In this document: positions 1 through 9,067 of the stretch, piece by piece | How positions within the stretch are numbered: the stretch's first letter is position 1 | Layout: each line of letters starts with the position of its first letter | DNA from: Ramlibacter cellulosilyticus | Lineage (GTDB): Bacteria; Pseudomonadota; Gammaproteobacteria; Burkholderiales; Burkholderiaceae_C | Direction: 5' to 3' | DNA length: 64,000 nucleotides | Assembly: GCF_014297465.1 (NCBI RefSeq) | Contig: NZ_JACORT010000008.1 | Location: 217,358-281,357 of the forward strand | Notes under the pieces: model-generated | The model's database searches: none | What the model was told of the DNA's origin: nothing | The model's input: only the letters and a program-made list of their open reading frames with translations | Program-made: the position numbers and the translations under genes

Positions 1-46
1 GTGATGGCGGGCTCCCTTCGTGCGAGCCCCATCGTAGCGCGCCCGC

Positions 47-1381
47 TCAGCGCACTGCAGCCACGCGCCAGACCGTGTTCCCGACGTCGTCCGCGACCAG
101 GAGCGCGCCCTTGCCGTCGAGGGCCACGCCGACCGGGCGGCCCATCGCGCGCCCGTTCTCCGTCAGGAAGCCGCCGAGGAATTCCACGGCGGGCCCGGCT
201 GGCTTGCCGTTGGCGAACGGCACGAAGACGACGTTGTAGCCGGCCAGGGACTTGCGGTTCCAGGAGCCGTGCTGGCCGATGAAGGCGCCGCTCGCGTAGT
301 TGGAAGGCATGCGGGCATCCGAGAACGCGAGGCCCAGCGGCGCCACGTGCGAGCCGAGGCCGTAGTCGGGGACGATGGCGGTGGCGACGAGGTCCGGGCG
401 CGGCGGCTGCACGCGCGCGTCCACGTGCGCGCCCCAGTAGCTGTAGGGCCAGCCGTAGAAGCCGCCCTCGCGGACGGAGGTGAGGTAGTCGGGCACCAGG
501 TTGTCGCCCAGTTCGTCCCGCTCGTTGACCACCACCCACAGCGACTTCGTCTGCGGTTCCCAGGCCAGCCCGTTGGGGTTGCGCAGGCCCGTCGCGTACA
601 GGCGCTTGCTGCCGCTCGCGCGGTCCACTTCCCAGATGGCGGCACGACCTTGCTCCGAGTCCATGCCGTTGTCGCCGACGTTGCTGTTGGAGCCGACCGT
701 CGCGTACAGCTTGCTGCCGTCGGCGCTGGCGAGGATGTTCTTGGTCCAGTGGTGGTTGGCGCCGGAGGGCAGGTCGGTCACTTTCACGGGCGTCGCCTGG
801 ATCGTGGTCTGGCCCGGCTGGTACGGCACCTTCACGATCGCGTCCGCGTTGGCGATGAACAGCTCGTTGCCCACCAGCGCCATGCCGAAGGGGGAGGTCA
901 GTCCGGACAGGAGCACCGTGCGCACCTCGGCGACGCCGTCGCCGTCGGCATCGCGCAGCAGCGTGATCCGGTCCGCGCTCGGCACGCCGGCGCCGGCGCG
1001 CTTCATCACCCAGCCCATCACCTTGCCGCGGATGCCTTCGGCGTGCACGTTCCTCGAGCCTTCCTTCGGCGCGGGCTTGTTGCTCTCGGCCACCAGCACG
1101 TCGCCGTTGGGCAGGGTGTACACCCAGCGCGGATGCTGCAGGCCGCGCGCGAGCGCCGTCACGCGGAAGCCGGCGGGCGCGCGCGGCATCGCGCCTTCGG
1201 GCCAGCCCTCGGCAGGCGCGATGTTGACCCGGGGCAGCCACCGCTTCTCCGGTTCCGGCAACTGGGGCGAGGGGCCCACGCCCGGCACGGCCGATTGCGC
1301 GATCACGCCGCCGGATGCGCAGGCGGTGAGCACGGCGAGCGCGGCCAGGGCGGCGAGCAGGGGAGGGGACGTGGTGTTCAT
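47..1381 (-). CDS. PQQ-dependent sugar (sorbosone) dehydrogenase-like lipoprotein
   Basis: Probable periplasmic quinoprotein of the soluble glucose/sorbosone dehydrogenase family, which oxidises sugars or aldoses with PQQ in a six-bladed beta-propeller. The 444-residue product begins with a hydrophobic stretch ending in the lipobox LTAC, so it should be a lipoprotein. An ATG 14 codons further upstream exists, but starting at 1381 puts the signal peptide at the N-terminus. Family-like segments include GLRNPNGLAWEP, NERDELGDNLVPDY and GQHGSWNRK near the C-terminus. It is the last gene of a minus-strand run with cytochrome c and cytochrome oxidase subunits, so electrons from its substrate could reach that oxidase. 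The substrate is unknown; the family name is more certain than the reaction. Confidence 0.85.
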   Translation of the reverse strand: MNTTSPPLLAALAALAVLTACASGGVIAQSAVPGVGPSPQLPEPEKRWLPRVNIAPAEGWPEGAMPRAPAGFRVTALARGLQHPRWVYTLPNGDVLVAESNKPAPKEGSRNVHAEGIRGKVMGWVMKRAGAGVPSADRITLLRDADGDGVAEVRTVLLSGLTSPFGMALVGNELFIANADAIVKVPYQPGQTTIQATPVKVTDLPSGANHHWTKNILASADGSKLYATVGSNSNVGDNGMDSEQGRAAIWEVDRASGSKRLYATGLRNPNGLAWEPQTKSLWVVVNERDELGDNLVPDYLTSVREGGFYGWPYSYWGAHVDARVQPPRPDLVATAIVPDYGLGSHVAPLGLAFSDARMPSNYASGAFIGQHGSWNRKSLAGYNVVFVPFANGKPAGPAVEFLGGFLTENGRAMGRPVGVALDGKGALLVADDVGNTVWRVAAVR

Positions 1382-1447
1382 CCCGGCAGTGTCGTCCACG
1401 CAGGATCGGGGGCCGTAGGCCAACGCCGCGAATTGCGCCGCCGCGGC

Positions 1448-3964
1448 TCAGCCGCCCATCCACTGCGGCAGCAGGCGCACCAGCAGCACGGTGGCGATGC
1501 CCTGCACGACGGCGTAGTGCCAGAACACGGCGCAGTTGTCGAGCGTGGCCCGCGCGTCCGGCCGCAGCCGCCCCGCGAACGACCGGGCCACGAGGTAAGC
1601 GCCCATCAGCAGCAGCACGAAGACGTGCAGGCCCTGCCAGGCCAGCAGCGCGGCGACGGTGGCGCTCCAGGCATGGTTCCGCGGCGCGAGTCCCACCTGC
1701 AGGTGCGACGCGAGGTCGATGCCGAAGGCGGCGAGGAAGCTCGCGGTCGCCAGCACGACCGCGGCGCACAGCAGGCGCTGCCCGGGCCGGCCGACGCGCC
1801 GCGTGGCCCACGCCAGCAGCGCGGAGGAGGCGAGCAGCGCCGCGACGGCACCGACGGCGCCACCGGCGGGGACGCTCGCGCCCGGCGGCGGACACACGTC
1901 GAGCTTCATGCTCACGTGCACGTGCGAGAACGCGAGCGAAGCGTAGATGGTGGCGTCGACCGCGACCAGGATGATGGCGCCCCACCACGAGGGCGATGCG
2001 CGGCCGCGCGCGAGCGCGGGGACCACCACGCCCCGGCCGACTTCCGCGGTGGCCGCGGGCGGTGGCCGGTCGAGCTGCCAGGTCCAGCCCAGGATGCAGG
2101 CGATCGCGAACAGGCCGCTCGCGGTCGCCAGCGCCACCTGCTCCACGGTGAGCAGCAGGAAGAAGCCCGCCGTGCCCACGGCCGCGAGGAAATGCAGCCA
2201 GCCGTCCCCCGCGATGCGGAACAGGCTGCGCAGTTCGCCCTGCAGCACGCTCGTCACCAGCGTTTCGCGCCCGCCGAACACGGTGCCCGGCAGCCAGTGG
2301 CGGCCCGCGACCACCTCTTCCGCGAGCGTCGGCCGGTCCCACAGCGGATAGCGCGACGCCACCTGCGGGATGCTGCGCGTGCCGTAGTCCTCCTGCTGCA
2401 GCCATTCGAGCGAAGGCGCCTGCCACGGGTCACCTTGGGGACGGTCCTCGCGCAGCACGGTGCGAACCACGTTCACCAGCGTGAGCAGCGCCCCGGCGGC
2501 GAAGACGTAGGCACCGGCCGTGGCCAGTGCGTTCCACGCCGTCCAGCCGAGCCCCGCTTCGTACGTGTAGACGCGCCGCGGCATGCCGGCGAGCCCGGCG
2601 ATGTGCATGGGGAAGAAGGCGAGATTGAAGCCGACGAACATCAAGGCGCAGCTCCAGCGCCCGGCGCGCTCCGGCAGGCGGTGCCCCTTGAGCAGCGGCG
2701 CCCAGTAATGGAGGCCGGCGAACAGCGGGAACACCATGCCGCCGATCAATACGTAGTGCAGGTGGGCCACGATGAAGTAGCTGTCGTGCACCTGCCAGTC
2801 GAACGGCACCACCGCGACCATCACGCCCGTGAGGCCGCCGAGCACGAAGATGAAGTGGAAGCCGAGCAGGAACAGCGTGGGCGTTTCGGTGCCCACGCGG
2901 CCGCGCCAGAAGGTGGCGATCCAGGCGAACACCTGCACGGCGCTCGGGATCGCGACCGCGAAGCTCGCGGCGGACGTCAGGTAGAGCGCCAGCGGCCCCA
3001 GGCCCGCGCTGAACATGTGGTGGATCCAGAGCAGGAAGCTCACCGCGCCCACGCCGACCAGCGCCCAGGCCGCGGCGCCGTGGCCCACCAGCGGCGTGCG
3101 CGCCATCGCGGGCACGAGCATCGACACCATGCCGGCCGCGGGGAGGAAGATGATGTAGACCTCGGGGTGGCCGAAGAACCAGAACAGGTGCTGCCACAGC
3201 AGCGGGTCGCCGCCGCGCGCGGGGATGAAGAAGGGCCAGTCGAGCGCCCGTTCCAGCTCCAGCAGGATGGTGCCCGCGATGATGGCCGGGAACGCGAACA
3301 CGATCATCAGGCCGGTGACGAGCATGGCCCAGGCGAACAAGGGCATGTCCTTCAGGCGCATGCCCGGCGCGCGCGTGAACAGCACGCCCACGATCAGCTC
3401 GATGGCACCGGCGATGGCGGAGATCTCGATGAAGCCGATGCCCAGCAGCCACCAGTCGGCGCCGATGCCGGGCGAGATCTCCTTGCTCGTGAGCGGCGGG
3501 TACATGAACCAGCCGCCGTCGGGCGAGGCGCCGAACAGCACCGTGCAGAAGAAGGCGAAGCCGCCGATCGCGTAGGCCCAGAAGGCGTAGGCGGACAGCC
3601 GCGGGAAGGGCAGGTCGCGCGCGCCCAGCATGTTGGGCAGCAGCCAGACCGCGACCGCCTCCACCGCGGGCACGGCGAACAGGAACATCATCACCGTGCC
3701 GTGCATGGTGAAGAGCTGGTTGTAGGTGCCGGCGCCGACGAGCGTGCTTCCGGGCAGGGCGAGCTGCGTGCGCATCACCAGGGCCAGGACCCCGGCGCCG
3801 ACGAAGAAGGCGAGCGCGGTGGCGAGGTACCAGACGCCGATCTGGTTGTTGTTGACGGCGGTGAGGCGCCGCCAGCCCGTCGGCCGCCTCCAGGCGCGCT
3901 GCAACGCCTCGAGTTCGCCGTCGGGCCGGGGCAGGTCGTTGGGGAGGTCCTGTTCCCCGCTCAC
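1448..3964 (-). CDS. ctaD: Cytochrome c oxidase, fused subunits I and III
   Basis: Haem-copper oxidase catalytic subunit of 838 residues. The first ~560 residues are subunit I and the remainder resembles subunit III. The metal ligands are visible: H88 (MHGT, haem a), H266 and cross-linking Y270 (GHPEVY, CuB), H315/H316 (WIHHMF, CuB), and H401/H403 (VAHLHYVL, haems a3 and a). E268 and D117 (GARDLPFPR) fit a D proton channel as in A1-type enzymes. The position normally held by the K-channel lysine (AIPxxxKVF) is Q344 here (AIPSAVQVFAW). The start is GTG and overlaps the subunit II stop (GTGA), implying translational coupling. The integral membrane location follows from many hydrophobic helices. 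Confidence 0.93.
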   Translation of the reverse strand: MSGEQDLPNDLPRPDGELEALQRAWRRPTGWRRLTAVNNNQIGVWYLATALAFFVGAGVLALVMRTQLALPGSTLVGAGTYNQLFTMHGTVMMFLFAVPAVEAVAVWLLPNMLGARDLPFPRLSAYAFWAYAIGGFAFFCTVLFGASPDGGWFMYPPLTSKEISPGIGADWWLLGIGFIEISAIAGAIELIVGVLFTRAPGMRLKDMPLFAWAMLVTGLMIVFAFPAIIAGTILLELERALDWPFFIPARGGDPLLWQHLFWFFGHPEVYIIFLPAAGMVSMLVPAMARTPLVGHGAAAWALVGVGAVSFLLWIHHMFSAGLGPLALYLTSAASFAVAIPSAVQVFAWIATFWRGRVGTETPTLFLLGFHFIFVLGGLTGVMVAVVPFDWQVHDSYFIVAHLHYVLIGGMVFPLFAGLHYWAPLLKGHRLPERAGRWSCALMFVGFNLAFFPMHIAGLAGMPRRVYTYEAGLGWTAWNALATAGAYVFAAGALLTLVNVVRTVLREDRPQGDPWQAPSLEWLQQEDYGTRSIPQVASRYPLWDRPTLAEEVVAGRHWLPGTVFGGRETLVTSVLQGELRSLFRIAGDGWLHFLAAVGTAGFFLLLTVEQVALATASGLFAIACILGWTWQLDRPPPAATAEVGRGVVVPALARGRASPSWWGAIILVAVDATIYASLAFSHVHVSMKLDVCPPPGASVPAGGAVGAVAALLASSALLAWATRRVGRPGQRLLCAAVVLATASFLAAFGIDLASHLQVGLAPRNHAWSATVAALLAWQGLHVFVLLLMGAYLVARSFAGRLRPDARATLDNCAVFWHYAVVQGIATVLLVRLLPQWMGG

Positions 3965-4878
3965 CGCAGCGCTCCCAGCCAGTCGGCGATGGCGTCCAGT
4001 TGTTCATCCCCCAGCCGCTCGTACGACGGCATGCGGGCGCCGCTCTTGTGGTGCTGCACCTGCGCGATCCAGGCGCGCCGCCCCTCGGGCGTGTTGGGCA
4101 AGGTGCCGGCCGCGAGGTAGAGGCGGCTGCCGACGTGCGTGAGGTCCGGGCCGAGGCGTCCCGCCGCACCGGTGCCGCGCACGGTGTGGCAGGCATCGCA
4201 GCGGTTGGCGAAGAAGGCGGTGCGTCCTGCGGCCTGCCGCGGGCTCGCGGTCGCGGCGGCGGGGGCTGCCTGCGCACGCAGCCAGGCATCGAACACCTCC
4301 GGCGGTTCGGCCACGACGTGCAGCGCCATGCGGGCATGCTGCTGGCCGCAGAACTCCGCGCACTGGCCGCGGTAGGTGCCGGGACGCTCGGCCACCAGCA
4401 GCAGGTGCTGCAGTCGCCCGGGCAGCATGTCGATCTTGCCCGCGAGCTGCGGCACCCAGAAGCTGTGGATCGCGTCGGCGCTGTCGAGTGCCAGGTAGAC
4501 GGGCTTGCCCACGGGAACGCGGATCTCGTTCGCGGTGCGCACCTCGGCGCCGGTGGCCGGATCGCGGTAGCGCACGTCCCACCACCACATGAAGCCCGTC
4601 ACGCCGACGACGACGGCGTTGGGCGGCGGCACCGGTTTCCACGCGGGCGTCATCGGGAGGGTCCAGGCGTACAGCGCGGCCAGCACGACACCGGGAAGGA
4701 CGAGTCCCCCGCCGACGATCCACCAGCGGGCCCGCACGGTGCGCGCGGGGCGGCGCCAGGCCAGGAGCAGCAGCGCCATCACGAAGGCGAAGAGCACGCC
4801 AGCGCCGGTGAACAGCACCCAGCCGACGGTCTGGATCGCGCGCGCCGCCTCCCCGGCGGCCTCCATCACGCCGCCCAC
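3961..4878 (-). CDS. coxB: Cytochrome c oxidase subunit II with C-terminal cytochrome c
   Basis: Electron-entry subunit of a caa3-type oxidase, 305 residues. Two N-terminal membrane helices (about 17-41 and 52-74) are followed by a cupredoxin domain with the CuA set H138, C173, C177, H181 and M184 (GQCAEFCGQQHARM). A mono-haem cytochrome c domain follows, with CDACH at 227-231. The GTG start at 4878 has a GGAG motif just upstream on the minus strand; an ATG at 4866 is an alternative. The gene begins two bases after the stop of the small cytochrome c gene and overlaps the next gene by four bases. The fused haem domain suggests the neighbouring cytochromes deliver electrons directly. Confidence 0.93.
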   Translation of the reverse strand: MGGVMEAAGEAARAIQTVGWVLFTGAGVLFAFVMALLLLAWRRPARTVRARWWIVGGGLVLPGVVLAALYAWTLPMTPAWKPVPPPNAVVVGVTGFMWWWDVRYRDPATGAEVRTANEIRVPVGKPVYLALDSADAIHSFWVPQLAGKIDMLPGRLQHLLLVAERPGTYRGQCAEFCGQQHARMALHVVAEPPEVFDAWLRAQAAPAAATASPRQAAGRTAFFANRCDACHTVRGTGAAGRLGPDLTHVGSRLYLAAGTLPNTPEGRRAWIAQVQHHKSGARMPSYERLGDEQLDAIADWLGALR

Positions 4879-4879
4879 G

Positions 4880-5233
4880 TCACTCCAGACTGAAGAGGTA
4901 GGCCGCCATGGCCTCGGCCTCGGCGGGCGACACGCCCATGCTGGGCATCCAGGTGCCGGGCACGAGCGATTGCGGCGCGACGATCCAGCGCGCCAGCACG
5001 TCGGGGCGGTTGGGCAGGCGGCCGGCGATGTAGCTGCGCTGGCCCCAGGCCGTCAGCGGCGGGGCGACCTGCCCGCGCGAGACGGGCACGCCGGGAATGG
5101 TGTGGCAGCTGCCGCAGCGGTACTGCACCAGCAGCGCGCGCCCGCGCTCGACCGGGTCCGCCGCCGCCGGGGCCGCTGCCAGCAGGACTGCCAGCACGAG
5201 CGTGGACAGTGCGGCGGGGCGGAGCGTCGGCAT
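4880..5233 (-). CDS. Small periplasmic c-type cytochrome
   Basis: A 117-residue exported cytochrome c. An N-terminal signal peptide ending near AAPAAADP is followed by one haem motif CGSCH (C40, C43, H44) and a C-terminal segment WMPSMG whose methionine is a likely axial ligand. It is the first gene of the minus-strand oxidase cluster and is divergent from the dihaem cytochrome at 5285. Its C-terminal half (GRLPNRPD, MGVSPAEAEAMAAYL) closely resembles that of the divergent gene and the haem domain of subunit II, so the three domains probably arose by duplication. A role as electron donor to the adjacent oxidase is inferred from position. Confidence 0.9.
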   Translation of the reverse strand: MPTLRPAALSTLVLAVLLAAAPAAADPVERGRALLVQYRCGSCHTIPGVPVSRGQVAPPLTAWGQRSYIAGRLPNRPDVLARWIVAPQSLVPGTWMPSMGVSPAEAEAMAAYLFSLE

Positions 5234-5238
5234 GGCCC

Positions 5239-5276
5239 ATTCTGGGCCCCCCGCCGCGCGCCGTGGGGCCCAGAAT
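5239..5276. promoter_or_regulatory. Palindrome between divergent cytochrome genes
   Basis: A perfect inverted repeat with 12-base arms, ATTCTGGGCCCC (5239-5250) and GGGGCCCAGAAT (5265-5276), around a 14-base spacer. It fills most of the 51-base gap between two divergently transcribed cytochrome genes. Each arm ends outward in AGAAT, which resembles a -10 element, lying five (minus gene) or eight (plus gene) bases before the ATG. It may be an operator, a symmetrical double promoter, or both. No regulator gene is adjacent. Confidence 0.6.
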
Positions 5277-5284
5277 CGCGCCTC

Positions 5285-6160
5285 ATGCAAGAAAAACGGC
5301 GGACTCTCCTCGTCGCGGCCGCGACCACCGCCGTGCTCGCCGCCGGCGGCGCGGCCGTGGGCGCCGCGGTGGTGCTGGGCGGGCTCTACGACGTGGCGGC
5401 GACGCAGGAGCACTGGCCGGTGACCTACGGCGTGCTGGAGAAGGCGATGCGCCACTCGGTGCGGCTGCGCGCGCGCGACATCGCCGAGCCGCCGCTGGCC
5501 GACGACACCATGGCGCTGCGCGGGGCAGCATGCTTCCGCGACAAGTGCGTGCAGTGCCACGGGGCGCCCGGCGTCGCGCCGGACGACATCGGCAAGGGCA
5601 TGCAGCCCGTGCCCGGGCCCCTGGTGGATGCCCGGCGGCACTGGCGCGCGCGCGAGCTGTACTGGGTGACGCGGCACGGCATCCGCATGAGCGGCATGCC
5701 GGCGTGGGAGTTCCGGCTGCGCGAGGACGAACTGTGGGAGCTGGTGGCCTTCATGCAGCGCCTGCCCGAACTCGGCGCGCCCGCGTACGCGGACTGGATG
5801 CGCCGGGCCCCGTCCCCGCCCGCGTGCGGCGCGGGGTCGGACCGCCCGCCGGCGCCGCCGGTGACGCTGGCCACGGTGCCCGGCGACCGCGAACGGGGCC
5901 GCACGGCGCTCTACCAGCACGCCTGCAATGCCTGCCACGTGATCCCCGGCGTCGTGGGCGCGCAGGTGTACGTGGGGCCGCCGCTCGCGGCGATCGGGAG
6001 CCGGCAGTTCATCGCGGGCAAGCTGCCCAACACGCCGGACAACATGATGCGCTGGCTGATGCACACGCAGCAGGTCAAGCCGGGGACCGCGATGCCGGAG
6101 ATGGGGGTGAGCGAAAGGGATGCGCGGGACATGGCGGCGTACCTGGCCGGCTTGCGGTAG
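5285..6160 (+). CDS. Membrane-anchored dihaem cytochrome c
   Basis: A 291-residue c-type cytochrome with an N-terminal hydrophobic anchor (about residues 8-34) and two haem motifs, CVQCH (88-92) and CNACH (215-219). Each haem domain has a downstream methionine, MSGMPAW in the first and AMPEMG in the second. The second domain is very similar to the small cytochrome encoded divergently at 4880-5233. The ATG follows an AGAAT box by only eight bases, leaving no room for a ribosome-binding site. It may link a dehydrogenase or the quinone pool to the caa3-type oxidase next door; the redox partner is inferred. Confidence 0.9.
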   Translation: MQEKRRTLLVAAATTAVLAAGGAAVGAAVVLGGLYDVAATQEHWPVTYGVLEKAMRHSVRLRARDIAEPPLADDTMALRGAACFRDKCVQCHGAPGVAPDDIGKGMQPVPGPLVDARRHWRARELYWVTRHGIRMSGMPAWEFRLREDELWELVAFMQRLPELGAPAYADWMRRAPSPPACGAGSDRPPAPPVTLATVPGDRERGRTALYQHACNACHVIPGVVGAQVYVGPPLAAIGSRQFIAGKLPNTPDNMMRWLMHTQQVKPGTAMPEMGVSERDARDMAAYLAGLR

Positions 6161-6164
6161 GGAC

Positions 6165-6286
6165 GGTGGGGTTCGCTGTCGCTCACCGTCCCGGCGTCCC
6201 GCCGGCCACCCTACGGGTCCGGCCATGCGCTCTCCTGTAGGGTGGCGCGGCGAAGCCGCGGCAGGTGAGCGACGGCGAACCCCACC
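6165..6286. repeat. Inverted pair of ~50-base dispersed repeat units
   Basis: Two copies of a palindromic unit face away from each other. The first reads GGTGGGGTTCGCTGTCGCTC from 6165 and ends in CCACCCTAC at 6214. The second starts GTAGGGTGGCGCGGCG at 6237 and ends GGCGAACCCCACC at 6286. They are related in layout to the GTAGGCTGGGTT family elsewhere in the window but differ in sequence. They occupy the gap between the dihaem cytochrome gene and alaS and may terminate the former. Confidence 0.7.
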
Positions 6287-6414
6287 GACAGGCACCAGCA
6301 CTCGCGCAGCAACCCTGGCACGCCACCAGCAGCACCACGCGAACGATTCCCGAACATGGCGGCGCGTCGCAGCGGGCATTCCGGGGCGGCGCGGCTCGGC
6401 CGGGGGGCGAAACC

Positions 6415-6420
6415 TATAAT
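6415..6420 (+). promoter_or_regulatory. -10 box of the alaS promoter
   Basis: A perfect TATAAT lies 22 bases before the alaS ATG, in very GC-rich surroundings where such a match is unlikely by chance. No good -35 hexamer is visible at the usual distance. The expected transcription start is near 6427, giving a leader of about 16 bases. Confidence 0.7.
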
Positions 6421-6442
6421 CAAAGGTTCAGTTGGACCGCCC

Positions 6443-9067
6443 ATGACCACTCCGAAATTCACCGTCGCCGACATCCGCCAGACCTTCCTGGACTTCTTCA
6501 AGGACCGGGGGCACACGGTGGTGGCCTCCAGCCCGCTGGTGCCGGCCAACGACCCGACGCTGATGTTCACCAACTCGGGCATGGTGCAGTTCAAGGACGT
6601 GTTCCTCGGCACCGACAAGCGCCCGTACGTGCGCGCGGCGTCCGTGCAGGCCTGCCTGCGCGCCGGCGGCAAGCACAACGACCTGGAGAACGTGGGTTAC
6701 ACCGCCCGCCACCACACCTTCTTCGAGATGCTGGGGAACTGGTCGTTCGGCGACTACTTCAAGCGCGACTCGCTCAAGTGGGGCTGGCAGCTGCTGACCG
6801 AGGTCTACCAGCTGCCCAAGGAAAAGCTCTGGGCCACCGTCTACATCGACGACGACGAGGCCTACGACATCTGGACGAAGGACATCGGCCTGCCGCCCGA
6901 GCGCGTCGTGCGCATCGGCGACAACAAGGGCGCGAAGTACGCCAGCGACAACTTCTGGATGATGGCCGACACCGGCCCCTGCGGCCCGTGCTCGGAGATC
7001 TTCTACGACCACGGCCCGCACATCCCCGGCGGCCCCCCGGGCAGCCCGGACGCGGACGGCGACCGCTACATCGAGATCTGGAACCACGTGTTCATGCAGT
7101 TCGACATGCAGCCGGACGGCTCGGTCAAGCCGCTGCCCGCGCCCTGCGTGGACACCGGCATGGGCCTGGAGCGCCTGGCCGCGATCCTGCAGCACGTGCA
7201 CAGCAACTACGAGATCGACATCTTCCAGGCGCTGATCGCCGCGGCCGCGAAGGAAACGCACACCCGGGACCTGGCGAACCCGTCGCTGCGCGTGATCGCC
7301 GACCACATCCGCGCCACGTCCTTCCTGGTCACCGACGGCGTGATCCCGTCGAACGAAGGCCGCGGCTACGTGCAGCGCCGCATCATCCGCCGCGCCATCC
7401 GCCACGGCTACAAGCTGGGCCAGAAGACGCCGTTCTTCCACAAGCTCGTGCCGACGCTCGTCAAGTTGATGGGCGACGCCTATCCGAACCTCAAGGCTTC
7501 GGAAAAGCGCGTGATGGAAGTGCTGAAGGCCGAGGAAGAGCGCTTCTACGAGACGCTCGCCAACGGCATGGAGATCCTGGATGCGGCGCTGGCCGGCGGC
7601 CAGAAGGTGCTGCCCGGCGACGTCGCCTTCAAGCTGCACGACACCTACGGCTTCCCGCTGGACCTGTCGGCGGACGTCTGCCGCGAGCGCGGCGTGAGCG
7701 TCGACGAGGCGGGCTTCAACGCCGCGATGGAGAAGCAGAAGGCCGCCGGCCGCGCCGCGGGCAAGTTCAGGATGGACCGCGCGCTGGAGTACGGCGGCGC
7801 GGGCAACGTCTTCACGGGGTACCAGAGCCTGGAGGACGCCGCGAAGGTCGTGGCGCTCTACAAGGACGGCACGCCGGTGCAGCAGCTCGAAGAGGGCGAG
7901 CCCGGCATCGTGGTCCTGGACCGCACCCCCTTCTACGCCGAGAGCGGCGGCCAGGTCGGCGACAGCGGCATCCTGGCGGCCGAAGGCGTGCAGTTCGGCG
8001 TGGAGGACACGCAGAAGATCAAGGCCGACGTGTATGGCCACCACGGCGTGCAGACGCAAGGCACGCTGAAGGTCGGCGACGCGGTGAAAGCCTCCGTGAA
8101 CATGGAGCTGCGCCAGGCCACCATGCGCAACCACAGCGTCACGCACCTGATGCACAAGGCGCTGCGCGAAGTGCTGGGCGGCCACGTGCAGCAGAAGGGC
8201 TCGCTGGTCGACGCGGACAAGACCCGCTTCGACTTCACGCACAACGCGCCGGTCACCGGGGACCAGGTCCGCGAAATCGAGAAGCGCGTGAACGCCGAGA
8301 TCCTGGCGAACCAGCAGACGCAGGCGCGCGTGATGGACATCGAGTCGGCGCAGAAGACCGGCGCCATGATGCTGTTCGGCGAGAAGTACGGCGAGACCGT
8401 GCGGGTGCTGGACATCGGCAGCTCGCGCGAGCTGTGCGGCGGCACGCACGTGCAGCGCACGGGTGACATCGGCCTGTTCAAGATCGTGAGCGAGTCCGGC
8501 GTGGCCGCGGGCGTGCGGCGCGTGGAAGCGGTGACCGGCGCGAATGCGCTGGCCTACCTGCAGGACCTGGAAAGCACCGTGCAGAGCGCCGCCAGCGCGC
8601 TCAAGACGCCGGCGCCGGAGCTGCAGGCCCGCATCGGGCAGGTGCTCGAGCAGGTGCGTTCGCTGGAAAAGGAAGTCGCGCAGCTGAAAGGCAAGCTGGC
8701 CTCCTCGCAAGGCGACGAGCTCGTGGCCCAGGCGATCGACGTGAAGGGCACCAAGGTGTTGGCCGCGCGCCTGGAAGGCGCGGACGCGAAGGCGCTGCGC
8801 GACACCATGGACAAGCTGAAGGACAAGCTCAAGTCTGCCGCCATCGTGCTGGCGAGCGTCGACGGCGCCAAGGTGCAACTGGCCGCCGGCGTGACTGCCG
8901 ACCGCATGGGCAAGGTGAAGGCCGGCGAGCTGGTGAACTTCGTGGCACAGCAGGTCGGCGGCAAGGGCGGCGGCAAGCCCGACATGGCCATGGCCGGCGG
9001 CACCGACGCCAGCAAGCTCCCCGTTGCCCTCGAATCCGTGCAGCAATGGGTCGCGGACCGCGTGTGA
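6443..9067 (+). CDS. alaS: Alanine--tRNA ligase
   Basis: Charges tRNA-Ala in the cytoplasm. The 874-residue length matches the family (E. coli 876). The class II catalytic core opens with [17 protein letters not shown] and contains [20 protein letters not shown]. The editing domain shows the zinc-site HSVTHLMH and CGGTH motifs. The C-terminal DHHA1 region follows a coiled-coil segment near residues 720-760. The start at 6443 fits both the family N-terminus and the TATAAT just upstream; an in-frame start at 6356 would add 29 unrelated residues. The TGA overlaps the ATG of the next gene (TGATG). Confidence 0.98.
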   Translation: MTTPKFTVADIRQTFLDFFKDRGHTVVASSPLVPANDPTLMFTNSGMVQFKDVFLGTDKRPYVRAASVQACLRAGGKHNDLENVGYTARHHTFFEMLGNWSFGDYFKRDSLKWGWQLLTEVYQLPKEKLWATVYIDDDEAYDIWTKDIGLPPERVVRIGDNKGAKYASDNFWMMADTGPCGPCSEIFYDHGPHIPGGPPGSPDADGDRYIEIWNHVFMQFDMQPDGSVKPLPAPCVDTGMGLERLAAILQHVHSNYEIDIFQALIAAAAKETHTRDLANPSLRVIADHIRATSFLVTDGVIPSNEGRGYVQRRIIRRAIRHGYKLGQKTPFFHKLVPTLVKLMGDAYPNLKASEKRVMEVLKAEEERFYETLANGMEILDAALAGGQKVLPGDVAFKLHDTYGFPLDLSADVCRERGVSVDEAGFNAAMEKQKAAGRAAGKFRMDRALEYGGAGNVFTGYQSLEDAAKVVALYKDGTPVQQLEEGEPGIVVLDRTPFYAESGGQVGDSGILAAEGVQFGVEDTQKIKADVYGHHGVQTQGTLKVGDAVKASVNMELRQATMRNHSVTHLMHKALREVLGGHVQQKGSLVDADKTRFDFTHNAPVTGDQVREIEKRVNAEILANQQTQARVMDIESAQKTGAMMLFGEKYGETVRVLDIGSSRELCGGTHVQRTGDIGLFKIVSESGVAAGVRRVEAVTGANALAYLQDLESTVQSAASALKTPAPELQARIGQVLEQVRSLEKEVAQLKGKLASSQGDELVAQAIDVKGTKVLAARLEGADAKALRDTMDKLKDKLKSAAIVLASVDGAKVQLAAGVTADRMGKVKAGELVNFVAQQVGGKGGGKPDMAMAGGTDASKLPVALESVQQWVADRV

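Noticed and set aside
269..4120. Open frame of 1283 codons on the plus strand opposite the oxidase genes
   Set aside because: It is a frame shadow caused by high GC at codon position three of ctaD and coxB; the translation is low-complexity His/Arg/Ala with no motifs.
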